Assembly: GCA_037349105.1 (NCBI GenBank)
Contig: JAYJMM010000032.1
Span: 2,074,501-2,138,500 of the forward strand
Length of the DNA stretch: 64,000 nucleotides
Source of the DNA: Limnomonas spitsbergensis
Lineage: Eukaryota; Chlorophyta; Chlorophyceae; Chlamydomonadales
Direction of reading: 5' to 3'
Shown one piece after another: positions 1-12,667 of this stretch; the stretch's first letter is position 1; every line of letters begins with the position of its first letter. The notes below the pieces were generated by a model. It had not been told where the DNA came from and made no database searches. It was given only the letters and a program-made list of their open reading frames with translations. A program made the translations under genes and the position numbers.

Positions 1-2924
1 CATGGGGTCACAAGAGGGGGTTGCTAGGGATTGCAATGGACGCAAATGGTGGTGCCTGTTGATAGCATGGGGTCACAAGAGGGGGTTGCTAGGGATTGCA
101 ATGGACGCAAATGGTGGTGCCTTGTTGATAGCATGGGGTCACAAGAGGGGGTTGCTAGGGATTGCAATGGACGCAAATGGTGGTGCATGTTGATAGCATG
201 GGGTCACAAGAGGGGGTTGCTAGGGATTGCAATGGACGCAAATGGTGGTGCATGTTGATAGCATGGGGTCACAAGAGGGGGTTGCTAGGGATTGCAATGG
301 ACGCAAATGGTGGTGCATGTTGATAGCATGGGGTCACAAGAGGGGGTTGCTAGGGATTGCAATGGACGCAAATGGTGGTGCCTTTTGATAGCATGGGGTC
401 ACAAGAGGGGGTTGCCAGGGATTGCAATGCTCGCAAATGGTGGTGCCTGTTGATAGCACGGGGTCACAAGAGGGGGTTGCTAGGGATTGCAATGGACGCA
501 AATGGTGGTGCCTGTTGATAGCATGGGGTCACAAGAGGGGGTTGCTAGGGATTGCAATGGACGCAAATGGTGGTGCTTGTTGATAGCATGGGGTCACAAG
601 AGGGGGTTGCTAGGGATTGCAATGGACGCAAATGGTGGTGCCTGTTGATAGCATGGGGTCACAAGAGGGGGTTGCTAGGGGTTGCAATGGACGCAAATGG
701 TGGTGCATGTTGATAGCATGGGGTCACAAGAGGGGGTTGCTAGGGATTGCAATGGACGCAAATGGTGGTGCTTGTTGATAGCATGGGGTCACAAGAGGGG
801 GTTGCTAGGGGTTGCAATGGACGCAAATGGTGGTGCGTGTTGATAGCATGGGGTCACAAGAGGGGGTTGCTAGGGATTGCAATGGACGCAAATGTTGGTG
901 CCTGTTGATAGCATGGGGTCACAAGAGGGGGTTGCTAGGGATTGCAATGGACGCAAATGGTGGTGCCTGTTGATAGCATGGGGTCACAAGAGGGGGTTGC
1001 TAGGGATTGCAATGGACGCAAATGGTGGTGCTTGTTGATAGCATGGGGTCACAAGAGGGGGTTGCTAGGGATTACAATGGACGCAAATGGTGGTGCTTGT
1101 TGATAGCATGGGGTCACAAGAGGGGGTTGCTAGAAATTGCAATGGACGCAAATGGTGTGCATATTGATAGCATGGGGTCACAAGAGGGGTTGCTAGGGAT
1201 TGCAATGGACGCAAATGGTGGTGCATGTTGATAGCATGGGGTCACAAGAGGGGGTTGCTAGGGATTGCAATGGACGCAAATGGTGGTGCTTGTTGATAGC
1301 ATGGGGTCACAAGAGGGGGTTGCTAGGGATTACAATGGACGCAAATGGTGGTGCTTGTTGATAGCATGGGGTCACAAGAGGGGGTTGCTAGAAATTGCAA
1401 TGGACGCAAATGGTGGTGCATATTGATAGCATGGGGTCACAAGAGGGGGTTGCTAGGGATTGCAATGGACGCAAATGGTGGTGCATGTTGATAGCATGGG
1501 GTCACAAGAGGGGGTTGCTAGGGATTGCAATGGACGCAAATGGTGGTGCTTGTTGATAGCATGGGGTCACAAGAGGGGGTTGCTAGAAATTGCAATGGAC
1601 GCAAATGGTGGTGCTTGTTGATAGCATGGGGTCACAAGAGGGGGTTGCTAGGGATTGCAATGGACGCAAATGGTGGTGCATGTTGATAGCATGGGGTCAC
1701 AAGAGGGGGTTGCTAGGGATTGACAATGGACGCAAATGGTGGTGCTTGTTGATAGCATGGGGTCACAAGAGGGGGTTGCTAGGGAATTGCAATGGACGCA
1801 AATGGTGGTGCTATGTTGATAGCATGGGGTCACAAGAGGGGGTTGCTAGGGATTGCAATGGACGCAAATGGTGGTGCATGTTGATAGCATGGGGTCACAA
1901 GAGGGGGTTGCTAGGGATTGCAATGGACGCAAATGGTGGTGCTTGTTGATAGCATGGGGTCACAAGAGGGGGTTGCTAGGGATTGCAATGGACGCAAATG
2001 GTGGTGCCTTTTGATAGCATGGGGTCACAAGAGGGGGTTGCTAGGGATTGCAATGGACGCAAATGGTGGTGCATGTTGATAGCAAGGGGTCACAAGAGGG
2101 GGTTGCTAGGGATTGCAATGGACGCAAATGGTGGTGCTTGTTGATAGCATGGGGTCACAAGAGGGGGTTGCTAGGGATTGCAATGGACGCAAATGGTGGT
2201 GCATGTTGATAGCATGGGGTCACAAGAGGGGGTTGCTAGGGGATTGCAATGGACGCAAATGGTGGTGCTTGTTGATAGCATGGGGTCACAAGAGGGGGTT
2301 GCTAGGGATTGCAATGGACGCAAATGGTGGTGCATGTTGATAGCATGGGGTCACAAGAGGGGGTTGCTAGGGGATTGCAATGGACGCAAATGGTGGTGCA
2401 TGTTGATAGCATGGGGTCACAAGAGGGGGTTGCTAGGGATTACAATGGACGCAAATGGTGGTGCTTGTTGATAGCATGGGTTCACAAGAGGGGGTTGCTA
2501 GGGATTGCAATGGACGCAAATGGTGGTGCATGTTGATAGCATGGGGTCACAAGAGGGGGTTGCTAGGGATTGCAATGGACGCAAATGGTGGTGCTTGTTG
2601 ATAGCATGGGGTCGCAAGAGGGGGTTGCTAGGGATTGCAATGGACGCAAATGGTGGTGCATGTTGATAGCATGGGGTCACAAGAGGGGGTTGCTAGGGAT
2701 TGCAATGGACGCAAATGGTGGTGCTTGTTGATAGCATGGGGTCACAAGAGGGGGTTGCTAGGGATTGCAATGGACGCAAATGGTGGTGCTTGTTGATAGC
2801 ATGGGGTCACAAGAGGGGGTTGCTAGGGATTGCAATGGACGCAAATGGTGGTGCATGTTGATAGCATGGGGTCACAAGAGGGGGTTGCTAGGGATTGCAA
2901 TGGACGCAAATGGTGGTGCCTGTC
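1..2924. repeat. 65-bp satellite array, about 45 copies
   Basis: A 65-bp unit (key words catggggtcacaagaggg, ttgctagggattgcaatgg, acgcaaatggtggtgc) repeats head to tail from the window edge, with about 1-5% divergence and a few 1-bp indels. 65 is not a multiple of 3, so open frames here rotate through phases and are not genes. The array is cut by the window start, so its true length is unknown. Confidence 0.98.
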
Positions 2925-3369
2925 AGCAGCATAGGATTCTAATGGCTTGACTTGATGGTGCCAGCTAGCCAAGAGCGAAGGATCATAATGGCCAGAGTGC
3001 CAGACTTGGTGGTACCACATAAAAAGCAAAGGATTATAATGACCACACACATGAGATAATGGTGCGGGACAATTGCAAAGAGTTACACGAGACCAGACAT
3101 GGCCAGGCTGTGGCACAGGATTAAAAGAGGTTGGACATGGCCAGGCGGTGGCACAGGGTAAAAAGTGGTCAGGCAAGGCCGATCTGCCGCCAGGACCCTG
3201 GTTGCTAGTGGACGTCTAAGGGCAAGCCCACCCCTTCACCGGTGCATTGTTCCCAGCTGTGAAGAGCAGGAAAGGCAGGTTGCCACATTCATTGTCGTTT
3301 TATCACCATGGGAAATGCATGGCGCTAGTGCCATGCATTTTGTTTTGTTGAGAGCATGGAGATGGGTGA
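2925..3369. other. no gene seen; unique-looking spacer
   Basis: This spacer lies between two satellites. It holds a short imperfect duplication (tggccaggc, gtggcacagg) near 3097-3170 and a small palindrome around 3310-3350 (catggcgctagtgccatg). Nothing coding is recognised. Confidence 0.5.
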
Positions 3370-4088
3370 TAACTGAAGAGGAGGATTGGGGTCTTGGGTG
3401 GGGTCCTCAGGGCACTTCCCCAACCAGCCCGCCCGTTAGTTTTGAAAGCACATTGACGGGTGTGATCATCGACCTGTGGGTTTAGGGATTGGGTCTTGGG
3501 TGCAGTCCTAAGTGCGCTCCCCCAACCAGCCCGCCTGTTGGGATTGAAAGCATATTGACGGGTGTGATCACTGACATGTGAGTTTAGGGTTTAGGTCTTG
3601 GGTGCAGTCCTAAGTGCGCTCCCCCAACCAGCCCGCCTGTTGGGATTGAAAGCATATTGACGGGTGTGATCACTGACATGTGAGTTTAGGGTTTAGGTCT
3701 TGGGTGGGGTCCTAAGTGCGCTCCCCCAACCAGCCCGCCTGTTGGGATTGAAAGCATATTGACGGGTGTGATCACCGACATGTGAGTTTAGGGTTTAGGT
3801 CTTGGGTGGGGTCCTAAGTGCGCTCCCCCAACCAGCCCGTCTGCTGGTTTTGAAAGCATATTGACGGGTGTGATCACTGACAAGGGGGTTGAGGGGTTTG
3901 GGACTTTCGGTGGGGTCCTCAGGGCGCTCCCCCCACCAGCCCGCCTGTCGGTTTTGAAAGCAGATTGACGGGTGTGATAACCGATAATGGGGGTTGGGGC
4001 TTGAGACTTAAAGTGGGGTCCCGATGGCATCCCCACCACCCGCTCGCCCGGTTGTTCTGACAGCAGACCGACGGGTGAGATGGGGATT
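3370..4088. repeat. 102-bp tandem repeat, about 7 copies
   Basis: Units contain cccccaaccagcccgcctg, ttgacgggtgtgatcac and gtttagggtttagg. The motif gcgctcccccaacc recurs at 3514, 3616, 3718 and 3820, fixing the period at 102 bp. The last two copies are more diverged. Each unit carries a plant-telomere-like word. Confidence 0.93.
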
Positions 4089-4794
4089 TTCATTTATTTT
4101 AGTGGGTCTACCCTATGGCCCAAACCACAAGCACACATGAGGAAGGTTCCTGAACCTGAGCGGAGGCTTCACCAGTTTTATTTCAGTGCGTGCCATAGCA
4201 CCTGAAGGGGGCTGCCTGGCGGCCATTACCGGGCCTATTGGGGCCAAACCTTGACCGACCTACGCCTTACGGTGGCCCTAGCAGTAGGGCTTGCTGCACC
4301 CGGCACCCAGCACCTACGGCCGTGATGTGCATGAAGTGTAGCTGAAGCACGCTAAAAGAACCAGTGCTATCCACCCCTCCTCTGGGTGTGGTTCCATGCT
4401 CCCCCCCCCCGTCCTACGTAAGGAAAGTTCCCGCACTCGTACGGATGTTGTCCACCACACCGGCGTTGTTTGCCCCAACCACAGTCGAGCGCTTCATCTG
4501 GAAAGTAGTTGGGTGCACAATTCAGCCAGAGGTGTGCAAAACAACTACAGCTGTGTAGGACTTTCCAGTCAGAACGCCATGATCACCAACATGGCCGGTC
4601 ACACCAATTGGGTGACAGATATTTGCAAGCCCATCACACGGCCCAAAAGTAGTCACCACCAATGCGCTCACCAGAGTTTGTCTTGTGTCTTTAACTGGTA
4701 TCGGTATATTTACCTGCAGCATCATCCTTTAGGGGCCAAGTGCCACCTACTCCTTCTCCCTCCTCCCCCTCTCGCATCACAACCAGTGAACCAG
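4089..4794. other. unassigned intergenic sequence
   Basis: No confident gene. The stretch 4190-4350 shares word order (ggcttgctgcacc, gtgtagctgaag) with sequence near 34150-34260, so it is probably a dispersed repeat. A 67-codon open frame on the minus strand (4725-4522) has an unbiased, protein-like composition but no recognised motif and no clear splice context. It may be a decayed mobile-element fragment. Confidence 0.35.
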
Positions 4795-4932
4795 CCATGC
4801 ACCAAGCACCATGCACAATTTGCTTTTTGCACGATGCACCCTACACCATCCGCCATGCAACATTTCCGCCATGCACCCTACACCATCCGCAATGCAACAT
4901 TTGCACCACGCACCCTACGCCATGCATCATGC
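4795..4932. repeat. about 35-bp tandem repeat, 3-4 copies
   Basis: Repeated words are catgcaccctacaccatccg and atgcaacatttg. The short open frames here are produced by the repeat. Confidence 0.75.
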
Positions 4933-5091
4933 GCTGCATATGAGGAGCTCGTCACAGCATGTCCACGGCAGGAATGTCAAAGCCCATCAGAGAGCAAAGC
5001 CCTGGAGGGCAGCCAGCCACGGGCCAAGTTGCTGAAGGCCAGCCAGTCATAGGCCTGCCAGCCAGACATCAGACAGGCACAAGAAACCCAC

Positions 5092-5160
5092 CTGGACGGC
5101 AGCCAGCTTGAGGATGTGGCGCACCTCGTCCTGGCTGAGGAAGTTGTGGTACACAAATGC
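5092..5160 (-). CDS. prolyl 4-hydroxylase alpha-like, single internal exon
   Basis: A 69-bp exon (23 codons) reads AFVYHNFLSQDEVRHILKLA on the minus strand. It is flanked by a strong acceptor (cccctgcag before 5160) and donor (gtgggt after 5092). This matches the conserved start of the plant and algal prolyl 4-hydroxylase catalytic domain, where a PRAF(V/L)YHNFL block is followed by (S/T)..E...I..LA. The family hydroxylates peptidyl proline in the secretory pathway using Fe(II) and 2-oxoglutarate, including the proline of cell-wall glycoproteins. The exons with the HxD...H iron ligands should lie at lower coordinates but are not recognisable, so the gene may be broken or its other exons unseen. 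The exon end (ctggctgccgtccag) has imperfect echoes at about 5000-5030. Confidence 0.6.
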
Positions 5161-6771
5161 CTGCAGGGGAGAGCCTGGGCGTTCAGGACAGCGCACAAGA
5201 GGCACATCCGAAATTTTTCTACACCAAATTTGAATTGAGTTGCATGCAAAAAAACGTGATGCTGTGGCCTGTGGGCATGCGGAAAGAGGCGATATTCTCG
5301 CTCTGAGTATTGTGAGCGGTGACGAAGTTGTTGGCGGAGCCCCCCCGGGCAGCCGTAGGCTCTGCCCCCAGCGTGCTCCGAGATGCAGTATGCTTGAAGG
5401 CTGATGGGCCCATCCTACTGCTTGAATCCAATTGACGCTCAAGACGCACACACCCGTGGCGACCAGGACAGCACTTGGACCCTGGAGGGGGCAGCGAATC
5501 AGGGCGGTTAGTTGATCGGTACACAACATTTATGAGCACAACTTGTTACCCCTGGAGATCGTAGGTGCTTGTAGGTGCTTGTGAGTGCGGCAACACGTGG
5601 GGATCTTACTCTTGGAAATAACAACCCGGGTTGGGGGTCATTGATTGATTAAGGGTTTCGAGGCTTGCATTAAGATGGAAAGCTCCAAAACCCTTAATCA
5701 ATCACGACCAGCCTACAGATCCATTGGTTTGTAACGAGGCGGGCGCGGACAGGTATGTTCGAGGATGCCGTCCCCATTATCATATCCAAAAAAGTGTGAT
5801 GATAATGCTAGCCAGACCTCTTACACTGTCATGACAGATGCTTGGTCAGCAAATGTTAATTGCATGCGTTCCTGGCTCATGCAGCTGATCATTCCAGCGA
5901 ATGGAAATTCAACCCTGTTGTCGATGTCATAGCGGTCCCCATTTGTGTTCAAATGAGGGAATGGCTAGTCCTGCTCTGATGGGACGCTGCGTTATATACT
6001 TATATGGGGCTGCACTTGGGTACAAGATCGCATGCGTAGACCCAGCGCACCAAGAGGATTCGTTTTTGCTCTTGCGTTCGTCTGGAACGAGGCCTAAGAC
6101 CGATTCTGCCGCTTGGTCTTGCTCATTGCCCTGCACCCGGTTCACATGGTAGTCTTCATCTGGCACTGTCGCAGCTTCTGAATCAGATCCATGTGAAGCC
6201 TACATCTTTGGGTTTGTATGTTTCCCCCTGCCACCCAATGAGCCGCTCTTCTTGCTCCGACTGGCCTGGGAACAGGTGGTTGCATTTGAAGTGGTCAAGG
6301 TACATTATAGCACAGCCATAAACATTCATGTAAAGGATGTACCTCGTGCATGGTTTGCGAGGGTGATCAGGACAATGGCAGCTGACCAGAACAGGGGTAT
6401 CTGCTTTAATGTTGCCATCATGCAAGTGATGGCTCGTTTCCCCCAGTATAATGGCTACTTTTAATTAGTAATGGAAACAACAGAAGGATACGCCGCAGCT
6501 GAGCTAGGAAGAATGAAAGAAGACGCTGTATCGTGGCTCATGCCAGGCTTGGAGAGTACGGCATTTGTGGGACCGTACACAAAGATTACAGTTAAGATCA
6601 ACTTTCTCCTCTCTTGCTAGCTGCATCATTTTATCAACTTGCGTAACTTCTGCTGCTCTCTTTTCTACGTCAAACTTTGGCTCAGCCAAGCCCGGCCCCA
6701 ACCAACCTTCCGCATCGCGCTTTTGCTCCCCTCCCCCCCTCCTTCCCTCCACCCCATCTCAACCTTTTAAA
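5161..6771. other. intergenic region upstream of NOSIP gene
   Basis: Possible shared 5' region between the minus-strand P4H exon and the plus-strand NOSIP gene. Apart from the inverted repeat at 5642-5704 no repeat stands out. Two overlapping open frames at 6183-6464 (one per strand) match nothing I recognise. A C/T-rich run immediately precedes the NOSIP start codon. Confidence 0.4.
5642..5704. repeat. perfect 17-bp inverted repeat
   Basis: The arms tgattgattaagggttt (5642-5658) and its exact complement (5688-5704) flank a 29-bp spacer. It could be a small hairpin, a MITE remnant or two opposed telomere-like fragments. Confidence 0.85.
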
Positions 6772-9700
6772 ATGGGGCGAGGCCAGCGACACTCCAAGAA
6801 TGCGGGCGTCATGGGAGCCGAGGGCCTCTCGTACTCGGAGCGCCGAGCGCTCGGCTTCGGAACAGTCAAGGAGAGGCTTGGCAAGGTAAGAATGTCTCGC
6901 TGAGAAATTCTCATACCGAAGTTGGCCCTGGTTGGCTGAGTAAGCGCGCAATGAATGGGGACAGAGGGGAAACGAACGGAGCGACTCCACCCAGAGGAAC
7001 CCCACCTCCACGCTGGCCGCATCAACTTGTCCCGTCTCTTAATCCCAGAAGATGAGGAAGGAGCAGAATAAGAGGCAGCAGGAACAGCAGGAGCTCCATG
7101 GAGTGACTTGAAGGCAGCAGAGGCAGAATGGGAGGGTGAAGCTGAAACAGAAGCCCTGAGCAGAAGGAGAAAGACCGCATGGTGCACAATCTAATGATCG
7201 TAGGAGGCGCACCTTCCTTGCATGTGGATCTCTCGACATATCTTCATGTAACGGAAACATGCCACCATGCAGCCATGCTCTCATGCGGCCATTCGGGCTT
7301 ATGGCCATGGAAAGCATTATCGCTTTTTCCTGCACATCCGTGCATCGCCCTGCTGAGGGCTATGCACCCAGCTGGGCGATATTGGTCCACTATCGTGGAG
7401 GACAGCCAGCAGGCCGGCAGGGCAATATTGGTCCAATATCAAGGGGGGGGCAGCTAGCAGGGCGACATTGGTCCAATGTCAAGGGGGGAGCAGCCTACCG
7501 AAACTCCTGCCTCAATAGGGATTGATCTGTCAGAATTAATGGGGTGGGATCACGTGAGCTGCTGCCTCCTGCGTCGCCTCTGCGCCGACGAGGGGTCCCT
7601 GTACTTCCTGCTACAACTGCCCATCAAGTGGGACTCTTTTCAGGTCACATCTCCTGACAGTCCATTCCTGGCCGCACCGCTGCAGAGCTTCCTTGCCCGC
7701 ACTGTTTTAGAAACAGGCGTGCCCTTTTGACCCCAACCCTGCCGTCCTGTATGGCAACCAAAGATCTTGCCTGCTTCCTCCTTGGCCATAGCACATACCG
7801 GGATCAGTGTGTGACTGTTTGATTCCATGTAGCCATGTCCATCATCATTCGCTTGGCAATCTGGCCCGCCAAGAGCAATCCAAGTCCCAGCGAGCACTTG
7901 CGTAAGCGGAGAGAGCTCAGCCGGTATTAATATTGAAGCTTGGGGACATCGGCTACCCGCATCTTCCCGTTCTTTGGTTCGACATATCTTAATTTCTGAT
8001 CCAACCTTAGTTCTGGCCCCTTGTTGTCCCTTGACCCGCTGCAGGACTCCATGGGCAACTTCTACGACTGCAGCCTCACCCTGCAGGCAGCTGTGGTGAG
8101 GCTGATGGAGATGAAGGGCGCACAAGCAAGCCATGGGGGGAGGGGATCCATGCAAAGCAGCATGCACGATGCCATGCAATGCAGCATGCATGGCACCATG
8201 GGAAGTAGCATGCACGACGCCATGCGAAACAGCATGCACGATGCCATGCGGAGCAGCATGCACAATACCATGCGATACAGCATGTAAGCCGCAATGGGAA
8301 CCAGCATGCACGACGCCATGCAAAACAGCATGCACGATGCCATGCAATGCAGCAGCATGCACGACGCTTTACGCCTCTTCCCCTCACCGCGGGGCTTCAA
8401 AGCCTCTCTTATTTCCGTTTGTAAGCTGTGTAATGTTGTTGCAATGAACAGTGAGACAGTCATCACACCTGACAATCTCACTGCTTAAAAGTGATGTGAT
8501 GTGTGATGTTGTTTTCAGGACCCAGTCATCACACCGGATGGTAACACTTATTAAAAAGTGGGATAATGTGTGATGTTGTTTTCAGGACCCAGTCATCACA
8601 CCGGATGGTAACACTTATTAAAAAGTGGGATAATGTGTGATGTTGTTTCAGGACCCAGTCCTCACACCCGATGGTTACCTGTTCTGCAAGGAGGCCATCC
8701 TGGAGAACCTTTTGGCACAGGTGAGCACAGCTAGGGTGACAACTCCACACTTCCAGGTCACACTTTCAGCTGGGTTCGTGGCAGTGGCCACCGATACTTT
8801 ATTTCTGCTGACAGAATTATGATTGTTTCTGGGTTGCGTGGTGGGAGGAAAGTGGATTGTGGCTTTGGTTGCAGAGGGCCTCAAAATCCTGTTGCACCAG
8901 CTCCTCATTTCCCCCCTCTAGCCCTGACCGACCCACCTCCTCAGACTGCCCTCCTCGAGCGCCCAGCTCTCTAGCTAGTGGCAGTCATCCGGGGCCGGCT
9001 TATTCAAATGCAAAGCAGTCTCAAACTGGTACCAGCATTCTTTGCTGAGGCAAGGACACGAAAATAGCATGTGCTGGTATTTCCTGACTGGGCCTTGGTC
9101 AGACGTTGTCTTGTCTGATTAGCCTGTGAAACAGGAGAGCACCTTAGGGGTACCTTTTTCAGCATAAAGGGCAAACTGAAGCCTTGAAATCCTCGAGATA
9201 CACTTACGGTTTACTCTGCATTCCTGGGACCCGCCTCACTCCCCGAGTTATCCTGGCCTGCTGTCATAAGATGATAAGAGGCTGAGGCTGCTGGAGGATG
9301 TGCACCGATTGGCGATTGGCCGGAGCAAAGGAGGTCTATACTCTACAGCTTTCCTGTCCCGAGGGGGGCTTAACTTTTCTCCTTCCTTCTTGTTTTGACC
9401 CGCAAATGTTGAGCGCCCCCCCCGCTGTGCATTATGACCCCGACAGAAAAAGGCGATCAAGCGCAAGATGGCGGCGTGGGAGGCATCGCAGCTGGCCGAG
9501 GGTAAAAAGGTGCAACCTTGGGTTATTGCTGTGTGATCCTGGGTCAAAAGCGTGACCTTGGACGAGCGGGGTGTGCCCTTCAGCCAGGCAGGTATGACCC
9601 TTGGCCGACCAAAGAGGTTTGAACCAGACCCTACTCAGCAGGAGCTAGAGGCCGGTACATCACCGCGGGTGTCCAGAAGGGGAATCGTCGGGATGGAAAA

Positions 9701-12624
9701 TTTATCAATAATTGATTGAAGGGGGATGGTAACGTAACGGTGCGGATGTGGCTTGAAGTTTTCTTTCTTAATGAATGAATGCAGGGTAGCACCAGACTTT
9801 TCTGAGCCTGGCTACATGCATGCGTGCACCGCATCTATTTGTGGATGCCTTATATTTCATAAACGTGGAGGTGCTTCTATATTTCTATACAAGCCACAAT
9901 TGAGCTAAATCCTGGTCTACATCCTTGCCTAAATTCTCCTCGGCGATAAGACTTGTAATGGCCATCCAAAATTTATGACAGAAGTAAATGTAGGCGATGC
10001 AGCAGAGGGACCACTTCTTCAGAGCAAAGGCAGTGGCCTGGTTCACACTCAACCTCGTCTGGTTCACACTTGACCTGGCCTGGTTCACACTGAACCTGGA
10101 CTGATTCACACTCAGCTTAGTCCGGTTCACACTTAACCTGGGTTAGTTCACACTTAACGTGGTCCGGTTCACACTTAACCTATGCTAGTTCACACACCAC
10201 CTGGGCTGGTTCACACTTAGCAAGGCCTGGTTCACTCTGAACCTGGTCTGGTTCACACTTAATCTGATCTGGTTCATTCTAAACCATTTGTAATTCACAC
10301 TGAACCTGGTGTGGTTCACACTTCACCTGGCCTGGTTGACACTAAACCTTAGTTTGTAAGTTAATATGTTATGGTGCACAATTTCACACTTAACCTGGTG
10401 TGCTTCACACTAACCCTGACAGCCCCGTCATGCCCGAGCAGGTTGTCGAGAAGGCCGCCATTGAGCAGCACGCTGAGCTGATTGCGTTTGACCGCCTCAA
10501 CCATATGGGCATCTCACAGCGGACTGTGGACAACATCAAGACGGCGATCGAGGAGGAGGCGAGCGTGCCGGACGGGCCAGGGATGGTTATGTCGGTCATC
10601 AACATCAAGGAGAATGAGGAGAGGGTCAAACAACTCAAGGTGTGTAGTTTATGCTTTTGAGGGGAGGTGAGGGGAGGGGATGAGAGGGGATGAGAGGGGA
10701 AGGGGAGGGGAAGGGGAGGGGAAGGGGAGGGGAGAGGAGGGGGAGGGGAAGGGGAGGGGGAGGGGAAGGGGAGGGGGAGGGCGAGGGGGAGGGGAGGGGA
10801 AGGGATGAGAGGGGATGAGAGGGGAAGGGGAGGGGAAGGGGAAGCGGAGGGGAGAGGAAGGGGAGGGGAAGGGGAGGGGAAGGGGAAGCGGAGGGGAGAG
10901 GAAGGGGAGGGGAAGGGGAGGGGGAGGGGGAGGGGGAGGGGGAGGGGAGGGGAGGGGGAGGGGGAGGGGGAGGGGAAGGAGAAGGGGAAGGGGAAGGGGA
11001 GGGGAAGGGGAGGGGAAGGGGAGGGCCATGTCGGTGATCAACAAGGAGAATGAGCAGAGGGTCATAAAGCTCAAGGTGTGAAGCTGGTGCTGAGGATGGC
11101 ATAGGATGGGATGGGATGCCTTGTGCCTCAATGGCTGGGCTGGCGATGGAGGGCCTGCAGATGGGATGTAATGTTCCGCAGCTGTTGTTTTCTAGGAGAT
11201 GGGAAGGAGAGGAGAGACTTGGGGCAGATAAGGGGACGTCCTTGACCCTCGTTTTGTGAACGCTGTGACCTTTATTTACACACACACCCACACACCCATG
11301 TCTGTGGACTTTTGAGTCTGTGTTTGCATCCTCCCAAACCCTTGTTTGTGAACTATGAGATCTGTGATTGCCCCCCCCTCCCATTCCAACTTTACTTGTA
11401 AATTGTTTGATATTTGTTTGCATCCGCCCAAACCCTCATTTGTGAACCCTGAACCCCACTGTGTGTGTGAAACCTGAATCCCACAGTGTGTGAACCCTGA
11501 ACCTCTCTGTGTGTGTGAAACCTGAACCCCACTGTGTGTGTGAACCCTGAACCCCACTGTGTGTGTGAACCCTGAAGCACACTGTGTGTGTGAACCCTGA
11601 ACCCCACTGTGTGTGTGAACCCTGAACCACACTGTTGTTGAGCCTCCTCACCCACGCTCGTTTCCTCAGGCGTTCTGGATGCCTTCGCAAGGGCCCTCTG
11701 CGAAGGTGACCGTGGACAAGCCAGACACCGACACGTACTGTCCGGCTAGCGGGAAGAAGCTCAAGATGAAAGATCTCATCCCGGTGAGTTATGCTGTCTG
11801 GTCCAGGAAGTGATGTCGTGAAAAATGAAGGATCTCATCCCGGTGAGCGCCGCTGCCTGGTCAAGTAGTTGGGAGTGGCGCAAGCTGTATCGGCAAGCGA
11901 TTGGTGTCGTGAAAAACAAAGGATCCTATCTCGGCGAGCGTCGCTGCCTGGGCCACCAACGGTGAGCGCCGCTGCCTGGGCCACCAATGGTGAGTGCGCT
12001 GCCTGGGCCACCAATGGTGAGCGCCGCTGCCTGGGCCACCAATGGTGAGTGCGCTGCCTGGGCCACCAATGGTGAGCGCCGCTGCCTGGGCCACCAATGG
12101 TGAGTGCGCTGCCTGGGCCATCAATGGTGAGCGCCGCTGCCTGGGTCACCAATGGTGAGCGCCGCTGCCTGGGCCACCAATGGTGAGCGCCGCTGCCTGG
12201 GCCACCAATGGTGAGTGCACTGCCTGGGCCACCAATGGTGAGCGCCGCTGCCTGGGCCACCAATGGTGAGCGCCACTGCCTGGGCCACCAATGGTGAGCG
12301 CCGCTGCCTGGGCCACCAATGGTGAGCGCCACTGCCTGGGCCACCAATGGCGAGCGCAAGGAACTTGGGGCGAGCAATTTTCAAGCAATTGGGAGTGCAG
12401 CACCTTGGGGCGAGCAATTAGTCAAGCAATTGGGAGTGCAGCACCTTGGGGCGAGCAATTAGTCAAGCAATTGGGAGCAAGCAACTGGGGGCGAACAATA
12501 TGCCAAGCGATCAGGAGTGAAGCAAGCTGTGTAGTCCAGCAATTGATGGAATGAAATTTGGGGGATCTGATGCCCGTTAGACGCTCTGCCTGGTCAACAA
12601 AACTGTGCTACGAGTGAAACTGTG

Positions 12625-12667
<43 letters not shown>

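Noticed and set aside
1..2924. CRISPR-like regular repeat spacing
   Set aside because: Units are fully tandem with no unique spacers, no cas genes are present, and the DNA is eukaryotic.
10635..11423. 262-codon Pro/Ser-rich minus-strand frame resembling a wall protein
   Set aside because: It is the complement of the GGGGA purine array in NOSIP intron 5 and has no signal peptide or conserved ends.
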